Below are positions 1-8,941 of a DNA stretch of 64,000 nucleotides, piece by piece. The notes under the pieces were generated by a model. That model was not told the DNA's origin and made no database searches. It saw only the letters and a program-made list of their open reading frames with translations. Source of the DNA: Aquabacterium sp. OR-4 (GTDB lineage: Bacteria; Pseudomonadota; Gammaproteobacteria; Burkholderiales; Burkholderiaceae_C). Location of the stretch: positions 1 through 64,000 of the forward strand of contig NZ_JAOCQD020000003.1 in NCBI RefSeq assembly GCF_025290835.2, in the 5' to 3' direction. Positions within the stretch are counted from its first letter, which is position 1. Every line of letters starts with the position of its first letter. The position numbers and the translations under genes were made by a program.

Positions 1-2
1 CC

Positions 3-1874
3 CCGCCGCGCAGCGCGCTGGCCGCCCTGACGCTGGGCGCCATCGGCGTGGTTTACGGCGACATCGGCACCAGCCCGCTCTACACGATGAAGGAGGTGTT
101 CGCGCCGGCCACCGGGGTGCCGCTGGATGCGCCGCACCTCATTGGCGCGGTGTCGTGCATCGTCTGGGCGCTGATGCTGGTGGTCACGCTCAAGTACGTG
201 ATCCTGATCCTGCGCGCCGGCAACCGCGGCGAGGGCGGCGGCCTGGCGCTGGCCGCGCTGGCGGCGCAGTCGGTGGGTGATCGGCCGCGCCTGCGCCGCG
301 CGCTGCTGTTGCTGGGGGTGGCCGGGGCCACGCTGTTTTATGGCGACAGCATCATCACGCCGGCCATCTCGGTGCTGGGCGCGGTGGAAGGGCTGCAGGT
401 GGTGGCGCCCGAGCTGGCGCCCTTTGTGCTGCCGGTGGCGCTGGCCATCCTGCTGGGCCTGTTTGCGGTGCAGCGCCTGGGCACGGCGGTGGTGGGGCGG
501 CTGTTCGGGCCGGTCATCGTGCTGTGGTTTCTGGTGCTGGCGGCGGCCGGGGTGGCCCACATCGCGGCGCAGCCCGGCATCCTGGCGGCGTTGAACCCGC
601 TGCACGGGCTGCGGTTTCTGGTGGATCGCGGGCCGGGCGTGCTGCTGGCGGTGGGGGCCATCGTGCTGGCGCTCACCGGCGCCGAGGCGCTGTATGCCGA
701 CATGGGCCACTTCGGCCGCCGGCCCATCCAGTGGGCCTGGTGCGGCCTCGTGCTGCCGGCGCTGGCGCTCAACTACCTGGGCCAGGGTGCGCTGCTGATG
801 GCCCAGCCGGCGGCCATCGACAACCCGTTCTTCCGCATGTTTCCGCCCGCGCTGATCTGGCCGGTGCTGGCGCTGGCCACGGCGGCCGCGGTGATCGCCT
901 CGCAGGCGGTGATCTCGGGCGCATACTCGATGACGCGCCAGGCCATCCAGCTGGGCTTTCTGCCGCGCATGGCGGTGCGCCACACCTCGGCGCGCGCGTC
1001 GGGCCAGATCTACCTGCCGGCCGTGAACTGGCTGCTGGCCGCCGGCGTGGTGGCCGCGGTGCTGGGCTTTGGCAGCAGCAGCGCGCTGGCCGGCGCCTAT
1101 GGCATGGCGGTCACGCTCACGATGACGATCACCACCGTGCTCACCTTCTTTGTGGTGCGCCTGGGCTGGCGCCTGCCGGCGCCGCTGGCCTGGGGGGCCA
1201 CGGCCTTTTTTCTGGCCATCGATGCGCTGCTGGTGGCCGGCTGCGCGGTCAAGTTCTTCGATGGCGGCTGGTTTGCACTGGCCATCGGCGCGCTGCTGTT
1301 CGGCCTGATGCACACCTGGCAGGCCGGGCGGGCCGGCGTGCTGGCGGCCATCCGCCGCGACGGGCTGGACCTGCAGGCCTTTGTGGCCACGCTCGATGCC
1401 CGCAGCCTGCCGCGCTGCCAGCGCGTGGCGGTGTACCCGGTGGCCGATCCCACGCTGGTGCCGCAGGCCCTGCTGCACAACCTCAAGCACAACCAGGTGC
1501 TGCACGCCACCAACGTGGTGGTCACGGTGCAGTTTGCCGAGACGCCGTGGGTGGACGACGCGCAGCGCGTGCAGCTCGAGCCGCTGGGCCAGGGCTTCTG
1601 GCGCGTGCAGCTGCGCCATGGCTTCATGCAGCAGCCTGATCTGCCGCGCGCGCTGGCGCAGTGCGCTGCCATGGGGTTGGTGGTGCCGCCGTTCGAGACC
1701 AGCTGGTTTCTCAGCCGCGAAACCCTGGTGCCGGCCGAGGCCCCGTGCGGGCCGCTGCAGCGCTGGCGCGGCCGCCTGTTTGCCGCCATGAGCCGCAATG
1801 CCGGCAGCGCGGCGGCCTACTTCCGCCTGCCCGACAACGCGGTGGTGGAGCTGGGCACGCGGGTGCAGGTGTGA
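3..1874 (+). CDS. kup: Kup-family potassium transporter, 5' end outside the window
   Basis: Inner-membrane K+ uptake protein, probably H+-coupled as known for the KUP/HAK family. The reading frame is open to the left edge and the residues before the first in-window GTG (position 48) already match the family, so the true start lies upstream. The family signature GDIGTSPLY is seen near the N-terminus, followed by about a dozen hydrophobic segments and a soluble C-terminal domain of about 150 residues that starts after VLAAIRRDG. The C-terminus ([10 protein letters not shown]) looks complete. No neighbour hints at special regulation. Family assignment is firm; ion selectivity is by family only. 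Confidence 0.95.
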   Translation, partial: PPRSALAALTLGAIGVVYGDIGTSPLYTMKEVFAPATGVPLDAPHLIGAVSCIVWALMLVVTLKYVILILRAGNRGEGGGLALAALAAQSVGDRPRLRRALLLLGVAGATLFYGDSIITPAISVLGAVEGLQVVAPELAPFVLPVALAILLGLFAVQRLGTAVVGRLFGPVIVLWFLVLAAAGVAHIAAQPGILAALNPLHGLRFLVDRGPGVLLAVGAIVLALTGAEALYADMGHFGRRPIQWAWCGLVLPALALNYLGQGALLMAQPAAIDNPFFRMFPPALIWPVLALATAAAVIASQAVISGAYSMTRQAIQLGFLPRMAVRHTSARASGQIYLPAVNWLLAAGVVAAVLGFGSSSALAGAYGMAVTLTMTITTVLTFFVVRLGWRLPAPLAWGATAFFLAIDALLVAGCAVKFFDGGWFALAIGALLFGLMHTWQAGRAGVLAAIRRDGLDLQAFVATLDARSLPRCQRVAVYPVADPTLVPQALLHNLKHNQVLHATNVVVTVQFAETPWVDDAQRVQLEPLGQGFWRVQLRHGFMQQPDLPRALAQCAAMGLVVPPFETSWFLSRETLVPAEAPCGPLQRWRGRLFAAMSRNAGSAAAYFRLPDNAVVELGTRVQV

Positions 1875-1930
1875 GCGGCGGCCAAGCAGCGGCGGCGTGC
1901 CAATGCCGCTCACCTCAGGCGGTGGCTGCC
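1875..1930. repeat. 56-bp dispersed intergenic repeat, copy 1
   Basis: This stretch directly behind the kup stop codon matches 7292-7347 at 50 of 56 positions by eye. Both copies share GCCAATGCCGCTCACCT in the centre, and the outer parts are partly complementary (ggcagc/gctgcc type), so each could fold into a hairpin. It may be a REP-like element; only two copies were found. Confidence 0.5.
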
Positions 1931-2017
1931 TGTGGCGCCATGAACATCAGCCCGCGCCGATGACCTAAGCTGCGGGCACATTCAACCAGCCGTGCGGTCG
2001 GCCAGCCCGGAGTGCCC

Positions 2018-2632
2018 ATGGTCAGCATCGAGTTCCTGCTCACCTCACTGGTCGTGGTGCTCATCCCGGGCACCGGCGTGATCTACACCGTGTCCACCGG
2101 CCTGGTGCAGGGCCGGCGCGCCAGCTTCTTTGCCAGCCTGGGCTGCACCGCCGGCATCGTGCCGCACCTGGCCGCCACTGTGCTGGGCCTGGCCGCAGTG
2201 ATGCACACCAGCGCGCTGGCCTTCCGGGCGCTCAAGCTGGCCGGTGTGCTGTACCTGTTCTACGTGGCCTATGCCACCTGGCGCGACACCTCGGCCTTTG
2301 CCGTGGACGGCGGCGCACCGGCGCGCAGTGCGGGCAGCATCGTGCTGAAGGGCGTGCTGCTCAACACCCTGAACCCCAAGCTCACGATCTTCTTCCTTGC
2401 CTTTCTGCCGCAGTTCATCGCGCCGCAGGCCGCTCGCCCGCTGCTGCAACTGCTGCTGCTGAGCGGTGTGTTCATGGCCATGACCCTGGCCGTGTTCGTG
2501 CTGTATGGGCTGGTGGCGCATGCCTTTCGCCACCAGGTCGTTGAGTCGGCCAGGGTGCAGCGCTGGCTGCGCTGCAGCTTCTCGGCTGCGTTTGCGGGCT
2601 TGGGTGCGCGCCTGGCGGTGAGTGACCGGTGA
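2018..2632 (+). CDS. LysE/RhtB-family amino-acid exporter
   Basis: Predicted inner-membrane exporter of about 204 residues, the normal length for LysE/RhtB proteins, which pump out amino acids or homoserine lactones. The N-terminus MVSIEFLLTSLVVVLIPGTG carries the characteristic PG(T/P)G motif at the end of the first membrane helix, and about six hydrophobic segments follow. The ATG at 2018 is preferred over an in-frame GTG two codons upstream because family members begin two to five residues before the first helix. It stands alone behind kup. Substrate cannot be read from the sequence. Confidence 0.9.
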   Translation: MVSIEFLLTSLVVVLIPGTGVIYTVSTGLVQGRRASFFASLGCTAGIVPHLAATVLGLAAVMHTSALAFRALKLAGVLYLFYVAYATWRDTSAFAVDGGAPARSAGSIVLKGVLLNTLNPKLTIFFLAFLPQFIAPQAARPLLQLLLLSGVFMAMTLAVFVLYGLVAHAFRHQVVESARVQRWLRCSFSAAFAGLGARLAVSDR

Positions 2633-2660
2633 TGCCGCTGGACATCGCACCACCGAGACG

Positions 2661-2840
2661 CTGTGCGGCCAGGGCATCGGCCGCCAGTTGATCGAGGCGG
2701 TGTACGCCCAGGCGCAGCGGGCCGGCAGCGCGCGCGTGCACAGGCAGACCCACACCACCAAGGCCGCCGGTTGCGCGCTGTACGACAAGCTGGCGCAGCA
2801 GCTGGGTTTCATCGCCTACGGGCACGAGCTGGGCGCCTGA
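2661..2840 (+). pseudogene. C-terminal remnant of a GNAT acetyltransferase
   Basis: About 60 residues match the C-terminal half of GNAT N-acetyltransferases: CGQGIGRQLIEAVYAQA is the acetyl-CoA-binding Q/RxxGxG/A loop and helix, and KAAGCALYDKLAQQLGF is the usual final strand region. The N-terminal half is missing: upstream the frame runs into the end of the LysE gene without recognisable GNAT sequence. It is probably a decayed gene cut at its 5' side; expression as a functional enzyme is unlikely. Confidence 0.7.
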
Positions 2841-3124
2841 CAGGCCGCGGCACCGGCCCCCACCCGAGGTGAAGGCGCCGGGCGCCGGCGCATCGTTCAG
2901 GTAAAGGATGGCCGCGCCGACCGGGCGTGCGCCGTGCATGCATGATGGCCGCGGAGTCCGGTGCGCCTTGCATCGGCAGGGCGCAGGCGCCGCCGGTTCG
3001 CGGCGCGGCAGCGCGTTACGGGGGCCAGCCAGGGCATGCAGCAAGACCTCTGCGAACCCAGCCATGAGCGCCCGGCGCCGGACGCGCTGGCGCAGGCCGG
3101 GCCACGCTTGTCGCCGGCGGTGGC

Positions 3125-6109
3125 ATGGGTGCCGCGGTGAGCCTGGCACCGGCCGACCTGCGCGTGCTCAGCCGCCTGCTGGATCAGTGTCTGGCCCTGG
3201 GTGACGCCGAGCGCGAGACCTGGCTGGCGGCCTTGCCCACCGCGCAACAGCGCCATGTGCCGCAGTTGCGCGCCATGCTGGCCCAGGCGCCACACCTCGA
3301 TGCCGAGCGCCGCTGGGCCACGCTGCCCGGCCTGGGTGCCGACGAGACTGAGACGGCGGCGCAAGCCGGCGAGCGCGTGGGAGCCTACCGGCTGGTGCGC
3401 GAGATCGGCCGCGGTGGCATGGGCAGCGTGTGGCTGGCCGCGCGCGCCGATGGCCACTTCACGCGCGACGTGGCGCTGAAGCTGCCGCGCCTGGCGCTGG
3501 ACGCCGGCCTGGCCGAGCGCATGGCCGGCGAGCGCGAGATCGCTGCGCGCCTGGAGCACCCGCACATCGCGCGCCTGTACGACGCCGGCATCGACGCGCG
3601 CGGCCGGCCCTACCTGGCCATGGCCCACATCGACGGCCTGCCCATCGATGCCCATTGCCGCCGGCATGCGCTGGATGTGCCGGCCCGCCTGCGCCTGTTC
3701 CTGGATGTGGTGCAGGCGGTGGCCTATGCGCACGCGCAGCAGGTGGTCCATCGCGATCTGAAACCATCGAATGTGCTGGTCGACAGCCAGGGCCGGGCGC
3801 AGTTGCTGGATTTCGGCATCGCGCGGCTGCTGGAGCCTGCCGGCGCCGAGGCCGCCGAGGCCGCCGAGCCCTTGCGCCCACGCACGCTGACGCCGGCCTA
3901 TGCCGCGCCAGAGGTGCTGCAGGGCAGGGCGGCCGGGGTGGCCGCCGACGTGTACGCGCTGGGTGTGATGCTGTTCGAGCTGCTGACCGGGCAGCTGCCG
4001 CATGGCGCCCGGCCACGGCCGCCAGGCGCCATGGCACCCCTGGCCAGCACCCGGGCCGACAGCCCGCAGCAGGCCCGCCTGCTGCGCGGTGACCTCGATG
4101 CCATCCTGGCCTGCGCGCTGCAGGTCGATCCGGCGCGGCGCTATGCCGGTGCCCAGGCCCTGGGCGACGACATCCTGCGCCACCTGCAAGCGCATCCGGT
4201 GTCAGCACGTGCCAATGCGCCGCTGTATCGCCTGCAGCGCTGGGCCGCGCGCCACTGTACTGGCCTGGTGGCCGCTACGGTGGTGCTGGCCACGCTGGTG
4301 GGCGGTGGTGGCCTGGCGCTGCAGTTCGACCGGCGTGCCGCCCAGGCGGCCGAACGCGAGCAGGTGGTCAAGGCCTTCGTGGCCGACATATTCCGTGCCT
4401 CGGGCAACCTGGCCGCAGCGGCCGCCAGCCATCCGTCGCGGCACGGGGACGGCCTGGTCGACCACGGTGCCGAGCTGATCGGCCAGCGCTTTGCCGGCCA
4501 GCCCGAGCTGCAAGCCGAGCTGTATGGACTGGTTGGCGAGGTGTACGCCGACATGGGCGCCCAGCGCCTGGCCATCGGCTATGCCGAGCGGCAGGTGGCG
4601 GCGTTGGAATCGCGCGCCGCCGCACCCGTGCTGCGCGGCCGTGCCCGCCTGCTGCTGGCGCAGGGGCTGTTCGACGACGAACGCCTGGCCGACGCCGAGG
4701 TGCAGGTGCGCCAGGCGCTGGCGCTGGCGGCCGGCGAGCCGCTGGTCGAGCGCGATGCGCTCACCTGGCTGGTGCGCGTGCAGCTGGCGCTGGGCCAGGC
4801 CGAGCAGGCCGCCGCCACGCTGGATCATCTGGCGGCACGCTGGCCGCAGGCCGAGGCCGTGCCCACCTTGGCCGGCGCCTGGGCCACCGCGGCGCGCGCG
4901 CGGCTGCTGATCGCGCGCAACCGGCTCGACGAGGGCATGCCGCTGTTCCGTGCGGCCACCCTGCAGGCCCAGGCCGCACAAGGCCCGCGCTCCACCGTGG
5001 CCGCCACGATCCAGATCGCCCATGCCCATGAGCTGGTCAAGACCACGCAGGCGGTGCCGGCGCAGCAGGTGTTCGATGCGGCCATGGCCACGCTGCAGGC
5101 CCTGGGCGGCGCGCATGCGGTGCGGGCCGAGCGCGAGCGCGCGCGTTTTGCCTGGGTGCGCTACACGGTGTTTTTCCACGGCACGGCGGCCGAGGCCATC
5201 GCGCAGCTCGAGGCCAGCCGGCGTGCACTGGCGGCCTCGGCCTTGCACTTGCCTGGCTGGTTCCTGCCGCAGATCGAGTTCTGGCTCGGCGATGTGCGCA
5301 GCCGCTCGGGCGACATCACCGAAGGTCTGGCGCTGCTCGAGCGCAGCCTGCCGGCGCTGACGCTGGCGCTGGCGTCGCAGCGCGAGCGCTTCCAGCGTGC
5401 CGATGCGCTGGGCTATGCGCTGATGAATGCCGGTCAGCATGTGCAGGCCGAGCCCTGGCTGCAGCAGCGCATGGCACTGCGCCGTGCGATGAGCGGCGGC
5501 ACGCATCCGCGCGCAGCCTTCGACTACATCCACATCGCCCACAACCGCATGTTGGGCGGTGCGCCGGATGCCGCCATCGCCTTCCTGGACCAGGCACCCC
5601 ACTTCGAGCCCATGCGCGGCGAGGGCGGCGGCGCCGATCGCTACAACCAGGCGCTGCGGCGCGCCCGTGCCGCCGTGCACCTGGCCCGGCACGAACCGGC
5701 CGTGGCCCTGGCCCTGCTGGACCAGGCCCGCCCTGGCCCGGGCGCACCGCCCTTCGACATGGCGTTCGACCGGCTGGTGCGTGGCGAGGCCTTGTGCGCC
5801 CTGGGCCGGGCGCAGGCCGGTCTGGGCCTGCTGCGGCAGCAGGTGGCCGATGACGATGCGGGTGACGACCACGCCCTGGCGCCGTGGCGCCTGCGCACCC
5901 AGGCCCTGCTGGGCCTGTGTGCCTGGGCCGTGGGCGAGCGTGGCGTCGCCCGCCAGGCGGCCGAGCGCGCACGTGCCGGCTTTGCCGCGCAGTCTGGGGT
6001 CAGCGCCTACTACCTTGCGCCGCTGCTCAGGCTGGATCGCCTGCCGGGCATGCGCCAGGTCGGGCCATCCACCGCGCAGAGGAGGGTGGCGCCGAAATCC
6101 GGCACTTGA
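3125..6109 (+). CDS. Receptor-like Ser/Thr protein kinase with C-terminal repeat region
   Basis: 994 residues. An N-terminal segment of about 75 residues (DQCLALGDAERETWL) is shared in style with the kinase at 36.7-39.4 kb and is typical of Burkholderiales kinases paired with ECF sigma factors. The PknB-type kinase domain spans about residues 85-355: glycine loop GRGGMGSV near 95, HRDLKPSN at 209-216 with catalytic Asp211, and DFG at 229-231, all intact. One hydrophobic helix near 378-400 is followed by about 590 residues of alpha-helical, TPR-like sequence, presumably periplasmic or protein-binding. Unlike the second kinase it has no sigma-factor gene next to it. ATG 3125 was chosen; GTG 3137 is an alternative start. 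Input signal and targets are unknown. Confidence 0.88.
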   Translation: MGAAVSLAPADLRVLSRLLDQCLALGDAERETWLAALPTAQQRHVPQLRAMLAQAPHLDAERRWATLPGLGADETETAAQAGERVGAYRLVREIGRGGMGSVWLAARADGHFTRDVALKLPRLALDAGLAERMAGEREIAARLEHPHIARLYDAGIDARGRPYLAMAHIDGLPIDAHCRRHALDVPARLRLFLDVVQAVAYAHAQQVVHRDLKPSNVLVDSQGRAQLLDFGIARLLEPAGAEAAEAAEPLRPRTLTPAYAAPEVLQGRAAGVAADVYALGVMLFELLTGQLPHGARPRPPGAMAPLASTRADSPQQARLLRGDLDAILACALQVDPARRYAGAQALGDDILRHLQAHPVSARANAPLYRLQRWAARHCTGLVAATVVLATLVGGGGLALQFDRRAAQAAEREQVVKAFVADIFRASGNLAAAAASHPSRHGDGLVDHGAELIGQRFAGQPELQAELYGLVGEVYADMGAQRLAIGYAERQVAALESRAAAPVLRGRARLLLAQGLFDDERLADAEVQVRQALALAAGEPLVERDALTWLVRVQLALGQAEQAAATLDHLAARWPQAEAVPTLAGAWATAARARLLIARNRLDEGMPLFRAATLQAQAAQGPRSTVAATIQIAHAHELVKTTQAVPAQQVFDAAMATLQALGGAHAVRAERERARFAWVRYTVFFHGTAAEAIAQLEASRRALAASALHLPGWFLPQIEFWLGDVRSRSGDITEGLALLERSLPALTLALASQRERFQRADALGYALMNAGQHVQAEPWLQQRMALRRAMSGGTHPRAAFDYIHIAHNRMLGGAPDAAIAFLDQAPHFEPMRGEGGGADRYNQALRRARAAVHLARHEPAVALALLDQARPGPGAPPFDMAFDRLVRGEALCALGRAQAGLGLLRQQVADDDAGDDHALAPWRLRTQALLGLCAWAVGERGVARQAAERARAGFAAQSGVSAYYLAPLLRLDRLPGMRQVGPSTAQRRVAPKSGT

Positions 6110-6211
6110 TGTCGTGTCTGCCGGGTGGCTTGCGTCTGAGTGAGGGAGAGGCCTGGCCGAGGGCCAGCCGCTCGCCCAAGCAGCCATTCATCCAAACCCG
6201 GAGTACCCACC

Positions 6212-6373
6212 ATGAAGAACCTTGCCAAGCTCAGCGCCCTGCTCATCGCCGTCGGTCTGCTCACCCAGGCCCAGGCCCGTGAACTGCCGGTGTCGGCCAC
6301 ACCCTCGATGAAGTGCGTCAGCGTGGTCACGCCCGATGGCGCCTACATCAAGTGTTTCCGCAACACCAAGTGA
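6212..6373 (+). CDS. Small exported protein of 53 residues, unknown function
   Basis: A short reading frame starting MKNLAKLSALLIAVGLL with a clear Sec signal peptide, likely cleaved after QAQA near residue 22. The mature part is only about 31 residues and contains two cysteines (KCVSV and IKCFR) that could form a disulfide. The start is preceded by a purine-rich stretch (cggagtaccc). It lies 102 bp behind the large kinase gene and before the GFA gene. I do not recognise the family. It is smaller than most gene callers accept, but the signal peptide argues that it is real. Confidence 0.6.
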   Translation: MKNLAKLSALLIAVGLLTQAQARELPVSATPSMKCVSVVTPDGAYIKCFRNTK

Positions 6374-6496
6374 CCGCTGCGACGGTCGTGTCGGCCTGGG
6401 GGCGGTGAAACCCGGGCCGACGCCGTGTGTGCCATGCGCGGTGGCGGTGAGAATCGAGCACCGCACCGAGGGTGCGCGAAGCGGAGACGATGCCTC

Positions 6497-6946
6497 ATGA
6501 CCCACGACAGCAAGACCCTGGCCGCCGCGCGCACGCGCACCGGCGGCTGCCTGTGCGGGCAGGTGAGGTTCGAGCTGAGCGGCGAGCCGGTGATCGCGCG
6601 GCTGTGCTGGTGCCGCGATTGCCAGCACATTGCCGGCAATGGCACGGCCAATGCCGTCTTCCCGACGGCCGACATCGCGATATCTGGCACAGTGAGCGAC
6701 TACATCAGCACCGCAGACAGCGGCAACCAGGTGCGGCGGCGCTTCTGCCCGCAGTGCGGTTGCCACCTGTTCGCCGACTCCACCGGTCGCGCAGGGCTCA
6801 CGGTGGTGCGGGTGGGCACGCTGGACGATCCCTCGTCCATCGCGCCGGTGGCCAACATCTGGGCTGGCAGTGCGCCAGGCTGGGCCTGTCTCGATGCGAG
6901 CATCGCCCGCATCGAGGGCCAGCCGGGGCCGATCGTGAAAAGCTAG
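6497..6946 (+). CDS. GFA-family zinc-binding protein
   Basis: 149 residues with the glutathione-dependent formaldehyde-activating enzyme (GFA/CENP-V) fold signature. The zinc-ligand pattern is visible: GGCLCGQVRFE at the N-terminus, CWCRDCQ about 30 residues on, and FCPQCGCHLF in the second half, which are the conserved cysteine pairs. The ending VGTLDDP is also typical. The real substrate of most family members is unknown and formaldehyde-glutathione chemistry should not be assumed. ATG 6497 fits the family's usual short lead before GGCLCG. No operon partner. Confidence 0.9.
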   Translation: MTHDSKTLAAARTRTGGCLCGQVRFELSGEPVIARLCWCRDCQHIAGNGTANAVFPTADIAISGTVSDYISTADSGNQVRRRFCPQCGCHLFADSTGRAGLTVVRVGTLDDPSSIAPVANIWAGSAPGWACLDASIARIEGQPGPIVKS

Positions 6947-6953
6947 CGCCCTG

Positions 6954-7050
6954 GCCGCAGAGGCCCAGGCGCTCGCACAGCCGCGTCACCACATCCAGCC
7001 CGAAGGCGCGGATGCTGGCGGCGTCGTCCGTGTGGCCTTCCATCTTCAAC
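6954..7050 (-). pseudogene. Relic of the metF 3' end (partial duplication)
   Basis: Positions 6966-7050 match 9035-9119 inside the intact metF at 82 of 85 bases, in the same orientation. Translated on the minus strand it reads KMEGHTDDAASIRAFGLDV and continues VTRLCERL, the near-C-terminal MetF segment. The sequence then jumps from CERL to the last residues RLGL, as if a short internal piece had been deleted at the shared run ggcccaggcgc. No upstream part of metF is present, so this is a dead fragment. Confidence 0.85.
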
Positions 7051-7051
7051 G

Positions 7052-7360
7052 CATGCGGCCTGGACGATGGATCAGCAGGGCAATGCCGCCGCGCGCGTGG
7101 CCGCCGCAGCCATCAAGCGGGTGAGCGCGTGCCTGCAGACGGCCGTGCTCGACCGCGCGATGCAGGTCTTTGGCGCGATGGGCCTGACGCCCGACACGCC
7201 GCTGGCCCGGCTGTGGGCCTGGGGTCGCGCGCTGCGCCTGCTCGATGGCCCCGACGAGGTGCACCTGCGCATCGTGGCACGCGCCGGGCTTGCGGCGGCC
7301 AGGCAGCGGCGGGGCGCCAATGCCGCTCACCTGCGGCGCTGGCTGCCGGCGCCGGGTTGA
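7052..7360 (+). pseudogene. C-terminal remnant of an acyl-CoA dehydrogenase
   Basis: The frame reads AAWTMDQQGNAAARVAAAA and continues through AVLDRAMQVFGAMGLTPDTPL and RALRLLDGPDEVHLR. This is the C-terminal helical domain of an acyl-CoA dehydrogenase of the ACAD10/11 or AidB-like kind, where DRAIQVHGGAG and LADGPDEVH are conserved. The N-terminal and catalytic parts are missing. The fragment abuts the metF relic at about 7051, so two unrelated relics are fused end to end. It ends in the 56-bp dispersed repeat. Confidence 0.8.
7292..7347. repeat. 56-bp dispersed repeat, copy 2
   Basis: Second copy of the element at 1875-1930 (50 of 56 bases shared). Here it forms the last part of the acyl-CoA dehydrogenase relic, beyond the point where normal family members end, so it may mark the junction of an old rearrangement. 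Confidence 0.5.
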
Positions 7361-7483
7361 GTCGACTGATACAGGCCCTTCAGGGTTTACCTGCGGTAAC
7401 AATGAAAGTGAGCGTGCAGACGGTCTGGCACCCAGAATCCGCCGAAGGCAGGGTGCCCGGATCGTCCGGGCCGGGGTGGACGG

Positions 7484-8914
7484 ATGCAAAGCAGGCTTGG
7501 GAGCGCGCGGGCAAGCCGCGGGCGCGCACATGACTTTCTGATGGGCCTGGCCGCCTGGGTGCTGGCCGCACTGACGGCCTGCGGTGGTGGTGGCGGCGGT
7601 TCGCCCGACAGCCCCAGCCAGACGGGCAGCGGTGGCATGGCGGCGCTGCCGGGCGTGCTGCAGGTGCGGGTGACCGATGCGCAGGGCACGCCGGTGCCGG
7701 GGGTGCAGGTCAAGGCCTCGGCCGGCGGTTACACCGATGTCAGCGGCAGCACCGACAGCCAGGGCCTGGCACTGATTGCCGTGCCCTGGCGCGACACCCC
7801 GGCCACGGTCACGGTCAGCGGCAGCGCGGTGCAGACCCAGGTGCTGCCCACGCCGTGGAAGGCCTCGCAGATCAATGACCTGGCGGTCACGCTGACCCGC
7901 CTGACCCAGCCTGCCGCCGGGGTGCTGGCCAGCCGCAGCGGGCTGGCGGCGGTGGTGGGTGATGCGGGCCGCAGCCTCAGTTTCGAGGTGGAGGTGGTGG
8001 TGGTGGACGCACAGGGCGACAGCCTGTCCGACCTGACGGCCGAGCGCTTCAGCCTGTTGGCTTGCACCCCCGATGCCAGCACCGGCAGCCAGGATTGCCT
8101 GCGTGGCGCGGGCAGCGACACGGCCTACGCGGCAGCCGCCCCCGACGCGCTGAGCACCGTGGCCGGCCAGGCCGCGCAGCCCCATGCCGCCGCACTGCTG
8201 ATGGACCAGAGCAGCAGCATCCTCGGCTCCGATCCCACGGGTGCCCGCCTGTACTCGGCCAAGAGCTTCTTTGCCGCGCTGGGGGGCCAGGATCAGGTGC
8301 GGCTGGCCGCCTTTGCGGCGGGCAGCGGCACGCTGCTGCCCACCCAGCCGCTCACCGTGTACCCCGGCAGGGTGACCGCGGCCGAGCCGCGGGCCCTGCA
8401 TGCCACGCTGGACGGGCTGTCGGCCCAGGTGGGCGGGCAGACGCCGCTGTATGCCGCCATCGATGCGCTGCGCGCGCAGATGCTGCTGGACACGGCAGTG
8501 CCGGCCGGCATGGCCCGGTCGATCATCGCCTTCACCGACGGTGCCGACACCCAATGCCGCAGCAGCACCGAGTGCGCCACCATGCGCCAGGCCACCATTG
8601 CCGCGGCACAGGCCAGCCAGGTGCGCCTGTTCACCATCGGGTTGTCGAAGAACGTGGACGTGGAGGCGCTCAGCAGTCTGGCCGTGCAGACCGGCGGCGC
8701 CATGCTGTATGCCGAGACCGCCGAACAGCTGATACCGCTGTACGGCAGCCTGGGCCGGCTGCTGAGCCTCTCGCTGCCCACCTATCGCCTGCGCTTCACG
8801 GCCCAGGCGGGCACGGCCGGGGCCTTCGCCCCGGGCCAGGTGCTGATGGGCACGCTGCAGATCGACGCCAGGGGCCAGCCGGTGCGGGTGCCCTTCGTCG
8901 TCTCGGTGCCCTGA
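7484..8914 (+). CDS. Lipoprotein with von Willebrand factor A domain
   Basis: 476 residues. The N-terminus has a basic stretch, a hydrophobic core and the lipobox LTAC with Cys33, followed by a Gly/Ser-rich linker, so the product should be a membrane-anchored lipoprotein in the periplasm or on the outer membrane. A carboxypeptidase-regulatory or Ig-like segment (VTDAQGTPVPGVQV) follows. The VWA domain covers about residues 235-430, with the MIDAS motif DQSSS at 241-245 and the second metal-site motif FTDGAD near 351. The ATG at 7541 could also start a shorter signal peptide. VWA lipoproteins usually mediate adhesion or protein assembly; the partner is unknown. Confidence 0.85.
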   Translation: MQSRLGSARASRGRAHDFLMGLAAWVLAALTACGGGGGGSPDSPSQTGSGGMAALPGVLQVRVTDAQGTPVPGVQVKASAGGYTDVSGSTDSQGLALIAVPWRDTPATVTVSGSAVQTQVLPTPWKASQINDLAVTLTRLTQPAAGVLASRSGLAAVVGDAGRSLSFEVEVVVVDAQGDSLSDLTAERFSLLACTPDASTGSQDCLRGAGSDTAYAAAAPDALSTVAGQAAQPHAAALLMDQSSSILGSDPTGARLYSAKSFFAALGGQDQVRLAAFAAGSGTLLPTQPLTVYPGRVTAAEPRALHATLDGLSAQVGGQTPLYAAIDALRAQMLLDTAVPAGMARSIIAFTDGADTQCRSSTECATMRQATIAAAQASQVRLFTIGLSKNVDVEALSSLAVQTGGAMLYAETAEQLIPLYGSLGRLLSLSLPTYRLRFTAQAGTAGAFAPGQVLMGTLQIDARGQPVRVPFVVSVP

Positions 8915-8941
8915 CCGGGGCTGGCCCGGCCAGGGTCGCGC

